From Stenotrophomonas hibiscicola ATCC 19867 (GTDB taxonomy: Bacteria; Pseudomonadota; Gammaproteobacteria; Xanthomonadales; Xanthomonadaceae), in NCBI RefSeq assembly GCF_000382065.1, contig NZ_KB907498.1, positions 688,714 to 752,713 of the forward strand: a stretch of 64,000 bases of DNA, read 5' to 3'. Position numbers and translations under genes: made by a program. This document shows positions 36,958-46,478 of this stretch, one piece after another; the stretch's first letter is position 1; each line of letters starts with the position of its first letter. The notes below the pieces were generated by a model. The model saw only the letters and a list, made by a program, of their open reading frames with translations. It was not told the DNA's origin and did no database searches.

Positions 36958-39146
36958 CGTGCGTCCTCTTCCGCCGCCACCTGCGTCACCTTCAACGCCT
37001 GCACCTGCGCATGGTTGAGCACGCCGTCGCGCCCGCCCTTTCCGCCGGTGTAGTGCGCGAAATGTTCAAGCGCGCTCATGTTGAAGCCTTCTTCGAGCGC
37101 GACGGTGCACTGCCCCTTGGCCACAACGAACGTTGCCGAAGTCGAGTCCTGCACCGCCACGCTGTGCGGCAGCGTAATCGTGTGCCGCTGCAACGGCTGG
37201 CCCGGGCACTGCAGCACCAGCTGCTTCACCGCAGCGGTGACGCCGGTGTTGATCGGCCCGTTCGGGTTGCGGTACTGCAGGCGAAGACGCACCTGCCCGG
37301 CCTTGGCCGAGGTGAACTGCCAGCGATCCTCGCCCTTCAGCACCTGCTGCGGACCGACGCAGACCGTCGGGCTGTGCAGCGATTCCAATGCGTTGTCGCG
37401 CCGGGTCAGGCTGAGGCAATGCTGCAGGCCATCGTCACTGATGTGCGCCTGGCCGTTGCTGGCGGTGAGCGCGCGACCGTCCTGCCACAGCACCTGGCCG
37501 GCAGCGACCTCAACGTTCCAGCCCCTGTCCTTGCGCCGCGCCTGCGGTGCGGCCGGCGTGGCCGGTGCGCGCGCATTGGCGTCGGCCGTCATCGCTACGC
37601 TGCGCGGCGCCGCTGCTGCGGGGACCAGCTGCACGGTGGTGGTGGCACCACGCGTCGTCACCTTGCCCGCTACCAGCAATCCATCGGCCAGCTGCTTCGG
37701 CCGCTCCAGCACATAACGCTTGCCGTTGGCCTCCAGGGAGATGCGGCGTTGCTTGCCGAACAGTTCGGGCACCAGCACGGCCGGCAGCTTGGGCTGCACG
37801 CGGCCATCGTCCTGCACGCCGAACACGCCCTCGACCACCATCGACAGATAGCCGGCCACCGACCACAGCTGGCGTTCGGAATTGACCACCGGGCCGCTCA
37901 GTGCGCCTTCCCCGACATGCACGGCCTGGCTGACCAGCTCGTAGTTTTCCATGTTGGAGCCGGCCAGCGCGGCGCCCTGCATCAACGAGCGGATTTCGGC
38001 GGCGATGCGCGGCGCATCATCCAGCTGCCGCGCCGCGCGCAGCGAGTACGCACTGACGAACGGCCAGATCGCGCGATTGTGGTAGATCGGCTGCTGCGCC
38101 TCCTGCGGCCACACCACCGGGCTGCCGGCCGGGCCCATCGGATACGCCGCCAGCGCACGCCGCGCGCGCTCCGGCGGCAGCACCCCGGCCAGGATGCCCA
38201 GCGAAAGGCCGAGCAGATCCACCTTGGCGTACGGCACCGGGTGCGCGGCTTCACCGATGTAACTCATGTACCGGCCGATGTCTTCGCGCCAGAAGCGCGT
38301 ATCGATCTGCTGCGCCAACGCATCGGCCCACGCCTTGTACTCGGCCGCGCGGGCATCGCCGTGCTGCCCGGCCAGGCGTTCGGCCAGGCGCAGTGCCTGG
38401 TAGTGCAGCACGTTGGTGGACAGTGCGTAGGAATCACCGATGAAGCGCACGTCCTCGCGGGTCCAGTCCGGATAGGTCTGCTCGCGCCAGTCCAGGAACG
38501 AGGTCTCGCCGCGGTACAGGCCCATCTGCGCGTCGAACACCATCGCGCGGTCCTGCGCCAGCGTGCCCTGCAGCGCCTGCCAGACCTGGTCGGCAAACGC
38601 TCGGTCCTCCAGCAGGTGGCGTGCCGCCAGGAACCACACCACGCGGTCGCTGCTGATCGGCCAGCTGCCGCCGGAACCGGTGTCCTGCGCCACGAACAGG
38701 CCGGGCGTACGCCCGTCACGGGCTGCCGACAGCTTGAACTGCAGCGACTGCCGGGTGCGCTGCGGGTCCAGACGTGCCAGTGCCAGATCGGCGGCGAAGC
38801 TGACATCGCGGGTCCACACATAGGGCCAGCGCGCGCCGGTCTGGAAGCACTCGCACGGCACCGGCCGCCCTTCGTCGAACGCGGGATCGCGAATCGCGTC
38901 CACGCGGTCCTGGTCCATCTCCTGCTGGGCCAGCGCGAACAGGGCATCGAACATCACGCTGCCGGTCTGGCTGCGCATCGGTGCGGCTGCGATCTGCACT
39001 GCGCCCTTCGGCGCATGCAGCACGAAGCTGCCCTTGGCAGCGGCTTCGGCGCGCGCATGGCGTCCGTCGAATTGCAGGTCGGCCGCCTGCGCGGTCGATC
39101 CCAGCGCTGCCCCCAGGGCAGCGGTCAGGCAAATGATCTTCAGCAT
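36954..39146 (-). CDS. Six-hairpin (alpha/alpha barrel) glycosidase, exported
   Basis: A 730-residue protein with a signal peptide (MLKIICLTAALGAALGSTAQA). The body reads as an alpha/alpha six-hairpin barrel of the glucoamylase/debranching type: ARWPYVWTRDVSFAADLALA resembles the WTRD motif of GH15 enzymes, and GSWPISSDRVVWFLAARHLL and YHNRAIWPFVSAYSLRAARQ are further conserved helices. The last 170 residues look like beta-rich accessory domains. It probably attacks branched maltodextrins, which fits the locus, but I cannot name the exact GH family. First gene of a coupled three-gene operon. Confidence 0.75.
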   Translation of the reverse strand: MLKIICLTAALGAALGSTAQAADLQFDGRHARAEAAAKGSFVLHAPKGAVQIAAAPMRSQTGSVMFDALFALAQQEMDQDRVDAIRDPAFDEGRPVPCECFQTGARWPYVWTRDVSFAADLALARLDPQRTRQSLQFKLSAARDGRTPGLFVAQDTGSGGSWPISSDRVVWFLAARHLLEDRAFADQVWQALQGTLAQDRAMVFDAQMGLYRGETSFLDWREQTYPDWTREDVRFIGDSYALSTNVLHYQALRLAERLAGQHGDARAAEYKAWADALAQQIDTRFWREDIGRYMSYIGEAAHPVPYAKVDLLGLSLGILAGVLPPERARRALAAYPMGPAGSPVVWPQEAQQPIYHNRAIWPFVSAYSLRAARQLDDAPRIAAEIRSLMQGAALAGSNMENYELVSQAVHVGEGALSGPVVNSERQLWSVAGYLSMVVEGVFGVQDDGRVQPKLPAVLVPELFGKQRRISLEANGKRYVLERPKQLADGLLVAGKVTTRGATTTVQLVPAAAAPRSVAMTADANARAPATPAAPQARRKDRGWNVEVAAGQVLWQDGRALTASNGQAHISDDGLQHCLSLTRRDNALESLHSPTVCVGPQQVLKGEDRWQFTSAKAGQVRLRLQYRNPNGPINTGVTAAVKQLVLQCPGQPLQRHTITLPHSVAVQDSTSATFVVAKGQCTVALEEGFNMSALEHFAHYTGGKGGRDGVLNHAQVQALKVTQVAAEEDAR

Positions 39147-39296
39147 CGAAGCGGCGGACCGGCTTGCGCCCGTCGGCCTCCCTCCCTCTCTGCACGCGTT
39201 GTAGGTCCGCACCACCATTGCCGGTGGGCGGGCGCGGCCCCTCCCTCAAGGTGCCTTGGCCCCATGGTAGACGCGGGGCTGTCGGCTGCGTCCAGC

Positions 39297-39310
39297 TGCA
39301 TACGTATTCA
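39297..39310. promoter_or_regulatory. Maltodextrin-locus operator-like motif, copy 1
   Basis: TGCATACGTATTCA, an imperfect dyad centred on TACGTA, in the spacer between the divergent six-hairpin glycosidase and GH97 genes. It is 74 bp before the GH97 start. Identical or reverse-complementary copies occur at 41526-41539 and 46360-46373, always upstream of genes for starch use. The form is that of a LacI-family operator. Confidence 0.7.
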
Positions 39311-39383
39311 TGGCGTCACGCGGTAGCGCACCCGCCGCGCTGGCTTATGGTCCGGGTCTGCCAACGGCGCCTTGGGAGGGGAA

Positions 39384-41438
39384 ATGCCGATGCCACACAC
39401 GGTTGTACGCGCGCTGTTCGCGCACATGCTGGGCCTGGCCCTGATCGGATGGGCCACGCTGGTACAAGCCGCGCCGCAGGTGGCCAGCGTCGAATCGCCG
39501 GGCAAGGTGCTGAAGGTCAGCCTGGTGCTGGACGGCGGCACCGCGCGCTACCGCGTCGAGCGCCTGGGCGACACTGTGGTGGAGGATTCGAAGCTCGGCT
39601 TCGCCCTGCGCGACGGTCGCCTGGACCGCGATTTCGCCCTGCTGGGCCAGCAGCGGCGCAGCGTTGATGACACCTGGGAACAGCCGTGGGGCGAACGCCG
39701 GCTCACCCGCAACCACTTCAACGAGCTGACCGTCCAGCTGACCGAAGCCACCGGCAGCAAGCGCCGGCTGGATGTGGTGTTCCGCGTCTACGACGATGGC
39801 CTCGGCTTCCGCTATGTGTTCCCTGAGCAACCGAACCTGCGCGAGGCGATCATCGATGACGAACTGACCGAGTTCGCCATCGCGCCTGAATCCACCGCTT
39901 GGTGGATCCCCGCCGGCGAACCGATCCACTACGAATACCTCTACCAGCGCACGCCGCTACGCGAAGTACCGCTGGTGCACACGCCGATGACCCTGCGCAG
40001 CCGCGATGGCCTGCACGTGGCGATCCACGAGGCCGCGCTGGTGGACTATGCCGGCATGTGGCTGCGGCGCACCGAGGCGCAGCGCCTGCGCGCGCAGCTC
40101 TCGCCCTCGGCCGAAGGCTGGAAGGTACGCCGCGCCCTGCCCTTCGCCACGCCGTGGCGCACGCTGCAGATCGCCGACCGTGCCGGTGGTCTGGTCGAAT
40201 CGGACCTGATCCTCAACCTCAACGAACCCAACGCGCTGGGCGATGTGAGCTGGGTGAAGCCAGCCAAGTACCTGGGCGTGTGGTGGTCGATGCACCTGGA
40301 CAACGAGAGCTGGGCGACCGGGCGGAAGCATGCGGCTACCACCGCCAAGACGAAAAAAGTCATCGACTTCGCCGCCGCGCACGGCTTCCGTGGCGTGCTG
40401 GTGGAGGGTTGGAACCCGGGCTGGGACGGCATGTGGGTGGGCAATGGTTATGACTTCGATTTCACCCGGGCCACGCCCGATTTCGACATTGAAGCGCTGT
40501 CGGCATATGGCCTGAAGAAGGGCGTACACCTGATCGGCCACCATGAAACCGGCTGCGCCATCGAGCACTACGAGGACCAGCTGGGCGCCGCGCTGGACCT
40601 GTATGCACGGCTGGGCGTAGACCAGTTCAAGACCGGCTACGTCTGTGACGACGGCCAGGTCGACCGCCGCAATTCGACGGGGGGCCCACTGTGGCGCGAG
40701 TGGCATGACGGGCAGTTCATGGCCCGCCACCATCTGAAGGTGGTGGAGGAAGCCGCGCGCCGGCACCTGTCGGTGAACCCGCATGAGCCGATCAAGGACA
40801 CCGGCCTGCGCCGCACCTACCCCAACTGGATCTCGCGCGAAGGCGCACGCGGCATGGAGTACAACGCCTGGGGCCAGCCGCCGAACCCGCCGGAGCATGA
40901 GGTCAACCTGGTGTTCACCCGCATGCTGGCCGGGCCGATGGATTACACCCCCGGCATCCTCAGCCTGAAGGGCCGCCACGGCCAGGCCATTCCCAGCACG
41001 CTGGCCCGCCAGCTTGCCCTGTACGTGGTGCTGTACAGCCCGATCCAGATGGCCGCGGACCTGCCCGAACACTACCTGCAGCATCGCGAGGCGTTCCGTT
41101 TCATCGAGGACGTGGCGGTGGACTGGGAGCAGAGCCGCGTGCTCGATGGCGAAGTGGGCGACTACGTGACGATCGTGCGCCGCGACCGCAACAGCCGCGA
41201 CTGGTTCCTCGGCAGCATCACGGATGAACACGGACGCGTGCTGCCGGTATCGCTGGGCTTCCTGGAGCCGGGCGTGCGTTATCGAGCCGAGATCTACCGT
41301 GATGGTGAAGGCGCTGATTTCCGCAGCAACCCGTTCGCGTTCGCACGCGAAACCCGCGAGGTGACCAGCGCCGATGCACTGACGCTGGTACTGGCACCGG
41401 GCGGTGGCCAGGCCATTCGCTTCACGCCATCGGATTGA
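39384..41438 (+). CDS. GH97 alpha-glucosidase (SusB-like), exported
   Basis: A 684-residue GH97 enzyme with a signal peptide ending near AQA (residue 29). Active-site glutamates of the inverting SusB type are present: Glu341 (VEGWNPGWDG), Glu388 (GHHETG), Glu468 (PHEPIKDTG) and Glu492 (GMEYN); the last two have the same 24-residue spacing as in SusB. It releases glucose from the ends of maltooligosaccharides. Two starts are close, 39384 and 39390, after GGGAGGGG; the first is given. Divergent from the three-gene operon and sharing its operator-like motif. Confidence 0.92.
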   Translation: MPMPHTVVRALFAHMLGLALIGWATLVQAAPQVASVESPGKVLKVSLVLDGGTARYRVERLGDTVVEDSKLGFALRDGRLDRDFALLGQQRRSVDDTWEQPWGERRLTRNHFNELTVQLTEATGSKRRLDVVFRVYDDGLGFRYVFPEQPNLREAIIDDELTEFAIAPESTAWWIPAGEPIHYEYLYQRTPLREVPLVHTPMTLRSRDGLHVAIHEAALVDYAGMWLRRTEAQRLRAQLSPSAEGWKVRRALPFATPWRTLQIADRAGGLVESDLILNLNEPNALGDVSWVKPAKYLGVWWSMHLDNESWATGRKHAATTAKTKKVIDFAAAHGFRGVLVEGWNPGWDGMWVGNGYDFDFTRATPDFDIEALSAYGLKKGVHLIGHHETGCAIEHYEDQLGAALDLYARLGVDQFKTGYVCDDGQVDRRNSTGGPLWREWHDGQFMARHHLKVVEEAARRHLSVNPHEPIKDTGLRRTYPNWISREGARGMEYNAWGQPPNPPEHEVNLVFTRMLAGPMDYTPGILSLKGRHGQAIPSTLARQLALYVVLYSPIQMAADLPEHYLQHREAFRFIEDVAVDWEQSRVLDGEVGDYVTIVRRDRNSRDWFLGSITDEHGRVLPVSLGFLEPGVRYRAEIYRDGEGADFRSNPFAFARETREVTSADALTLVLAPGGGQAIRFTPSD

Positions 41439-41458
41439 TGAACGCCCCCGCGTGACGC

Positions 41459-41482
41459 TCGCCGGGCATGGCCCGGCGCTAC
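41459..41482 (-). repeat. Single SMAG-type palindrome
   Basis: Read on the minus strand this is GTAGCGCCGGGCCATGCCCG followed by GCGA, a single GTAG-headed hairpin shortly after the GH97 stop codon. It may serve as a 3'-end structure for that transcript. Confidence 0.7.
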
Positions 41483-41525
41483 CGTGGCGGGGGTCTGAAA
41501 GCGATTACATCCCTGCAAACGCCAT

Positions 41526-41539
41526 TGAATACGTATGCA
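41526..41539. promoter_or_regulatory. Maltodextrin-locus operator-like motif, copy 2
   Basis: TGAATACGTATGCA, the exact reverse complement of the copies at 39297 and 46360. It lies 125 bp upstream of the TonB-dependent receptor start codon. Confidence 0.72.
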
Positions 41540-41663
41540 GGGTGATTCCCGCGAAGAACGCGCTGCCTACCATAGCGGCGACGACAGCGGCCACCGCGTC
41601 GCACGTTCACGGCCCCGCCGGAACGCTCACAAATCGATCTGCAACATTGCCTGGGAGGGGAAA

Positions 41664-44420
41664 ATGTTGAACCACAAGCGCAGCGCGCTGAGCATCGCGC
41701 TGGCCGTTGTCCTGGCGCCGACGCTGGCGTCGGCACAGTCCACGCAGAGCACCACCACGCCGGCCGGCACCGCCGCCACCAACCTCGATACGGTGCAGGT
41801 CACCGGCATCCGCCGCGGCATCGAGAGCGCGATCGCGGTCAAGCAGGACGCCACCTCGGTGGTCGAAGCGATCTCCGCCGAAGACATCGGCAAGCTGCCC
41901 GACGTCAGCATCGCCGAGTCCATCTCGCGCCTGCCCGGCCTGGCCGCGCAGCGCGTGGCGGGCCGTGCGCAGGTGATCAGCGTGCGCGGCCTGTCGCCGG
42001 ACTTCGCCACCACCCTGCTCAACGGCCGCGAAGTGGTCAGCACCGGCGACAACCGCGGCGTCGAGTTCGACCAGTACCCGTCCGAGCTGGTCAACGGCGT
42101 GACGGTGTACAAGACCCCGGACGCGGCGCTGGTCGGCCAGGGCCTGTCGGGCACCATCGACATGCAGACCGCGCGCCCGCTCAGCTTCGGCGAGCGCGTG
42201 ATCGCGGTCAGTGGCCGCTACCAGAAGAGTTCGCTGGGCCGCGCCGCCAACGTCGATCCATACGGCAACCGCTTCAGCGCCAGCTACATCGACCAGTTCC
42301 TGGACAAGACCCTGGGCATCGCCATCGGCTACGCGCACAGCGACATGCCGATCCAGGAGAACCAGGTCGGCCTGTACGAGCCGTGGACCACCGAGCACAC
42401 CGACAAGGGCGACCGTCCGGGCGTGGGCGTCGGCACCTACTTCTCCGATGGCATCAAGGCGCTGCGCCGCACCGGCAACAACAAGCGCGACGGCGTGATG
42501 GCGACGATCCAGTTCCGGCCGAACAACAGCTGGACCAGCACCTTCGATGCCTTCCACACCGAAGCCGAGCAGATCGACACCGCCAACCAGTTCGAGCTGA
42601 ACCTCAGCAACTACAACGGCAACTACACCCCGGGCCTGCTGGTCAGCAACCCGCAGGTCAACGCCAATGGCTCGTTCACCGGCGGCACCGCCAGCGGCGT
42701 GTATCCGCTGGTGCGCGGCATGTACAACAAGCGCAAGGACAAGATCGATGCGTTCGGCTGGAACAACGAGTTCAACTTCGGCGGCGTCAAGCTGGTCGCC
42801 GACCTGAACTACTCCAAGGCCACGCGCGATGAGCTGAACCTGGAAAACAACCTGCAGCTGACCCCGATGCCACAGCTGGATACGGTCGGCGTGTCGATCC
42901 GCCAGAACGGCTTCTCGCAGATCAGCCCGGGCCTGAACTACTCCAATCCCGATGCGCTGTTCCTGACCAACACCATCTACGGCTCCGGCTACGGCAAGGT
43001 GCCGCAGGTGGAAGACCGCCTGAAGGGTGGCAAGCTGGCCGCCACCATCGCGCTGCCCGATGCCATCGCGTCGTGGGCGCCGGACATCGACATCGGCGTG
43101 AACTACGCCGACCGCCGCAAGGTGAAGACCCAGTCCGAAGGCAACATCCTGCTGGGTGCGCAGGGCGATGCCAACATCGCCTCGGACCTGCAGTATCGCC
43201 CGGTCAACCTCGGCTTCGCCGGCCTCGGCACCATCCCGGCCTGGAACGTCCCGGCCGCGGTCGGCCGCTACATGACCTTCAACCCGGTCGACAACCTGGA
43301 CTACCTGATTCCCAAGTCGTGGACGGTGCAGGAGAAGATCACCACCGCCTGGGCACGCCTGAACATCAACGCCGACATCGGCGACGTCGGCGTGCGCGGC
43401 AACATCGGCGTGCAGATGCAGCACACCGACCAGAGCTCGGATTCGCGCTACTGGGACAGCTCGCAGTCGGCCGGCAATAACGTGCAGCCGTACTCGAACG
43501 GCCGCACCTACAACGATTGGCTGCCGAGCCTGAACCTGGCCTTCCTGTTCCCGCACCAGCAGACGCTGCGCTTCGCCGTCGCCAAGCAGGTCGCACGCCC
43601 ACGTGTGGACCAGATGCGCGCCGGCCTGGAGTTCGGCGTGGACACCGGCACCGGCCGCCCCGGCGGCAGCGGCGGCAATCCGCTGCTGGACCCATGGCGT
43701 GCCACCGCTCTGGACCTGTCCTATGAGAAGTACTTCGGCGAGAAGGCCTACGTGGCCGCCGCGATCTTCTACAAGGACCTGAAGAGCTACGTCTACACCC
43801 AGTCGGTCGATAACTACGACTTCACCGCGCTGCTGGGCAGCTACGTGCCGCCGCCGGGCATGACCGCACCGGTGCTGACCACCGGCACCTTCTCCGCGCC
43901 GCAGAACGGCAAGGGCGGCACGCTGAAGGGCCTGGAGCTGACCGCATCGTTCCCGCTGGAGATGCTGACCGACAGCCTGCGCGGCTTCGGCGTGCAGGCC
44001 AGCGCGACCTTCAACAAGAGCGACATCACCATCCTGGATCCGGAGAGCGCCTCCAGCGTGGGCAGTGACCCGATCAGCCTGCCGGGCCTGTCCAAGCGCG
44101 TGTACAACTTCACTGCCTATTACGAGCGCAGCGGTTTTGAAGCACGCGTCAGCCAGCGCCGCCGATCGGACTTCATCGGTGAGATCGGCAACTTCAACGG
44201 CAACCGCAGCCTGCGCTATGTCGTCGGCGAAAACGTGACCGATGCGCAGGTCAGCTACACCTTCAGCGACAGCAGCGCCCTGCGTGGCCTGACCCTGCTG
44301 CTGCAGGGCAGCAACCTGACCAACGAGCCGTACCGCACCTACGCCGGCAGCAAGGACCGCCCGCTGGAGTACATCGAATGGGGCCGCACCTACATGCTGG
44401 GCGTGAACTACAAGTTCTGA
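41664..44420 (+). CDS. TonB-dependent outer-membrane receptor for maltodextrins
   Basis: A 918-residue TonB-dependent receptor. Signal peptide residues 1-25; a TonB-box-like LDTVQVTGIRRG follows; the plug (about 55-170) contains ISAEDIGKLPDVSIAESISR, QVISVRGLSPDFATTLLNG and LVGQGLSGTIDMQT; the rest is the 22-strand barrel, ending in the terminal phenylalanine of MLGVNYKF, as expected for outer-membrane insertion. This subfamily is common in sugar-uptake loci of xanthomonads and Caulobacter. The context points to maltooligosaccharides. Start follows GGGAGGGG. A terminator follows after two SMAG hairpins. Confidence 0.93.
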   Translation: MLNHKRSALSIALAVVLAPTLASAQSTQSTTTPAGTAATNLDTVQVTGIRRGIESAIAVKQDATSVVEAISAEDIGKLPDVSIAESISRLPGLAAQRVAGRAQVISVRGLSPDFATTLLNGREVVSTGDNRGVEFDQYPSELVNGVTVYKTPDAALVGQGLSGTIDMQTARPLSFGERVIAVSGRYQKSSLGRAANVDPYGNRFSASYIDQFLDKTLGIAIGYAHSDMPIQENQVGLYEPWTTEHTDKGDRPGVGVGTYFSDGIKALRRTGNNKRDGVMATIQFRPNNSWTSTFDAFHTEAEQIDTANQFELNLSNYNGNYTPGLLVSNPQVNANGSFTGGTASGVYPLVRGMYNKRKDKIDAFGWNNEFNFGGVKLVADLNYSKATRDELNLENNLQLTPMPQLDTVGVSIRQNGFSQISPGLNYSNPDALFLTNTIYGSGYGKVPQVEDRLKGGKLAATIALPDAIASWAPDIDIGVNYADRRKVKTQSEGNILLGAQGDANIASDLQYRPVNLGFAGLGTIPAWNVPAAVGRYMTFNPVDNLDYLIPKSWTVQEKITTAWARLNINADIGDVGVRGNIGVQMQHTDQSSDSRYWDSSQSAGNNVQPYSNGRTYNDWLPSLNLAFLFPHQQTLRFAVAKQVARPRVDQMRAGLEFGVDTGTGRPGGSGGNPLLDPWRATALDLSYEKYFGEKAYVAAAIFYKDLKSYVYTQSVDNYDFTALLGSYVPPPGMTAPVLTTGTFSAPQNGKGGTLKGLELTASFPLEMLTDSLRGFGVQASATFNKSDITILDPESASSVGSDPISLPGLSKRVYNFTAYYERSGFEARVSQRRRSDFIGEIGNFNGNRSLRYVVGENVTDAQVSYTFSDSSALRGLTLLLQGSNLTNEPYRTYAGSKDRPLEYIEWGRTYMLGVNYKF

Positions 44421-44430
44421 CCACAGCCGG

Positions 44431-44488
44431 GTAGTGCCGGCCGCTGGCCGGCAACCACCCCATCGGTAGCGCCGGGCCATGCCCGGCG
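44431..44488 (+). repeat. Two SMAG-type palindromes
   Basis: GTAGTGCCGGCCGCTGGCCG and GTAGCGCCGGGCCATGCCCG in the same orientation, 10 bp after the receptor stop codon. The two copies use different stems, so they belong to different SMAG subtypes. Confidence 0.8.
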
Positions 44489-44511
44489 ACGGAAGCCAGG
44501 AGCAGGACCGG

Positions 44512-44543
44512 AAACCCGCTGCGCAGGCAGCGGGTTTTCTTTC
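44512..44543 (+). terminator. Rho-independent terminator of the TonB receptor gene
   Basis: The stem CCCGCTGC/GCAGCGGG with loop gcag is followed by TTTTCTTT. Confidence 0.9.
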
Positions 44544-44591
44544 GCCCGGTCACCGGCATGCCACCGACCGGCGCCCGGCCATGCCGCTCAC

Positions 44592-44623
44592 AAAAAAGGG
44601 ACGGGGCGCTTCGGCCCCGTCCC
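44592..44623 (-). terminator. Rho-independent terminator of the GH13 glucosidase gene
   Basis: On the minus strand the stem GGGACGGGGC/GCCCCGTCCC is followed by TTTTTT, 28 bp after the stop codon of the glucosidase gene. Confidence 0.9.
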
Positions 44624-44650
44624 CGCAAGTACCGCCACCGGAGAAAACGG

Positions 44651-46264
44651 TCAGCTGCGTCGGGCGCAATACACCGCGCGCGGCGGCAGCTGGAGTTCGT
44701 TGCCCTGCACCGTGCCCGCATCCGGGCCCGGTACCGCCACCTGCTGCCAGTTCCCCGGCGGCAGCGGATGGGTCGCCGCCTCGGCCGACAGGTTGAAGGC
44801 CAGCAGGAGGGTTTCATCTGCAAGCATACGCTCGAACAGCAGCACAGGCTCGGCGCTTTCAAGGAATCTGATGCTGCCGTGCAGGAGGGCCGGCTGGGTA
44901 TGCCGCCAGGCCAGGAACGCGCGGAACGCCGCCAGCACCGAATGCGGGTCGCGCTCCTGCACGGCCACCGCCGCCGCGCGGTGCTCGGCCGGGATCGGCA
45001 GCCAGGGCTGCCCGGTGGTGAAACCCGCTAACGGCGCATCGGTCCATGGCAGCGGGGTACGGCAGCCGTCACGGCCCTTGAAATTCGGCCAGAAGGTGAT
45101 GCCATACGGGTCCTGCAGGGCCTCGAACGGTACCTCGGCCTCGGCCAGGCCCAGCTCCTCGCCCTGGTACAGGCAGACCGAGCCGCGAAGCGAGCACAGC
45201 ATCGCCACCAGCATCCGCGCCAGGCGCGGATCGGCCGGGTGACCGCCCCAGCGGCTGACCGCACGCTCCACGTCGTGATTGGACACCGCCCAGCACGGCC
45301 AGCCTTCGGTCATCGCCGCTTCCAGCCGCGAGACCGTATCGCGGATGTAGGCCGCGCTGTAGTCGTCCACCAGCAGCTCGAAGCTGTAGCCCATGTGCAG
45401 GCGGCCATCGCGGGTGTACTCGGCCGTGGTGGCCAGCGAGTCTTCCGAAGAGATCTCGCCCAGGCTGACCGCCCCCGGGTATTCGTCCAGCAGCGCGCGC
45501 AGGCGCTCCAGGAACGGCAGGTTCTCCGGCTGCGTGTTGTTGTAGTAGTGGTACTGGTAGGCGTACGGGTTGTCCGGGCTGAAGCCGCGCCCCACCCGCT
45601 TGTCGGCGGGCTTGGCCGGGTTGTCACGCAGCTGTGCGTCGTGGAAGCAGAAGTTGATCGCATCCAGGCGGAAGCCATCCACGCCGCGGTCCAGCCAGAA
45701 GCGCACATTGTCCAGGGTGGCCTGCTGCACATCCGGGTGATGGAAGTTCAGGTCCGGCTGGTCGACCAGGAAGTTGTGCAGGTAGTACTGCTCACGGCGC
45801 GGCTCCCACTGCCAAGCGCAGCCACCGAACAGCGACAGCCAGTTGTTGGGCGGGGTGCCATCCTCGCGCGGGTCGGCCCAGACGTACCAGTCGGCCTTCG
45901 GATTGCTGCGGTCCTGGCGGCTCTCGCGGAACCACGCATGCTCGATCGAGGTGTGGCTCAGCACCTGGTCGATCATCACCTTCAGGCCCAGGCCGTGGGC
46001 CTTGGCCAACAGGCGGTCGAAGTCGTCCAGGCTGCCGAACAGCGGATCAACGTCGCGGTAATCGGCGATGTCGTAGCCGAAGTCGGCCATCGGCGACTTG
46101 AAGAACGGCGAGATCCAGATTGCATCCACGCCCAGCGCGGCAATGTGGTCCAGGCGCTGGATGATGCCGGGCAGATCGCCCACGCCATCGCCGTTGGCAT
46201 CGAGGTAACTGCGCGGGTAGATCTGATAGATGACGGCTCCGCGCCACCATGGATAGTGCGACAT
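44651..46264 (-). CDS. GH13 alpha-glucosidase (oligo-glucosidase type), cytoplasmic
   Basis: A 537-residue GH13 enzyme without a signal peptide. It starts MSHYPWWRGAVIYQIYPRSY, the usual beginning of alpha-glucosidases and oligo-1,6-glucosidases. Catalytic residues are Asp201 (GFRLDAINF), Glu270 (SLGEISSED) and Asp331 (VSNHDVERA). It probably hydrolyses maltose and short maltodextrins after uptake. ATG 46264 follows a GGAGG site; a longer frame is unsupported. The operator-like TGCATACGTATTCA lies 96 bp upstream. Confidence 0.92.
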   Translation of the reverse strand: MSHYPWWRGAVIYQIYPRSYLDANGDGVGDLPGIIQRLDHIAALGVDAIWISPFFKSPMADFGYDIADYRDVDPLFGSLDDFDRLLAKAHGLGLKVMIDQVLSHTSIEHAWFRESRQDRSNPKADWYVWADPREDGTPPNNWLSLFGGCAWQWEPRREQYYLHNFLVDQPDLNFHHPDVQQATLDNVRFWLDRGVDGFRLDAINFCFHDAQLRDNPAKPADKRVGRGFSPDNPYAYQYHYYNNTQPENLPFLERLRALLDEYPGAVSLGEISSEDSLATTAEYTRDGRLHMGYSFELLVDDYSAAYIRDTVSRLEAAMTEGWPCWAVSNHDVERAVSRWGGHPADPRLARMLVAMLCSLRGSVCLYQGEELGLAEAEVPFEALQDPYGITFWPNFKGRDGCRTPLPWTDAPLAGFTTGQPWLPIPAEHRAAAVAVQERDPHSVLAAFRAFLAWRHTQPALLHGSIRFLESAEPVLLFERMLADETLLLAFNLSAEAATHPLPPGNWQQVAVPGPDAGTVQGNELQLPPRAVYCARRS

Positions 46265-46359
46265 CGACAGCCCCCCTCCGGGCATGCGGGACCCGCCGGC
46301 AGCGGGCCGAAATCCTGATCCGGCAAGCTTAGCGGCGGGCTCCCGGGCATGGCGCAACC

Positions 46360-46373
46360 TGCATACGTATTCA
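46360..46373. promoter_or_regulatory. Maltodextrin-locus operator-like motif, copy 3
   Basis: TGCATACGTATTCA, identical to the copy at 39297, upstream of the cytoplasmic glucosidase gene (minus strand) and also 106 bp before ispB on the other strand. Confidence 0.72.
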
Positions 46374-46478
46374 CGCGGAGGGCCGCGCAGGCCGGGCTGG
46401 AATTGCCGCGCGGACCGGTTTGCGCCCGAATTCACGGCCAGCGCCTATAATCGGTGGTGAGCCTGAAAGCCTGATCGC

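Noticed and set aside
41607-44480. 957-codon minus-strand frame opposite the TonB receptor
   Set aside because: It is a shadow of the receptor gene caused by third-position G/C; no recognisable protein pattern or ribosome site.
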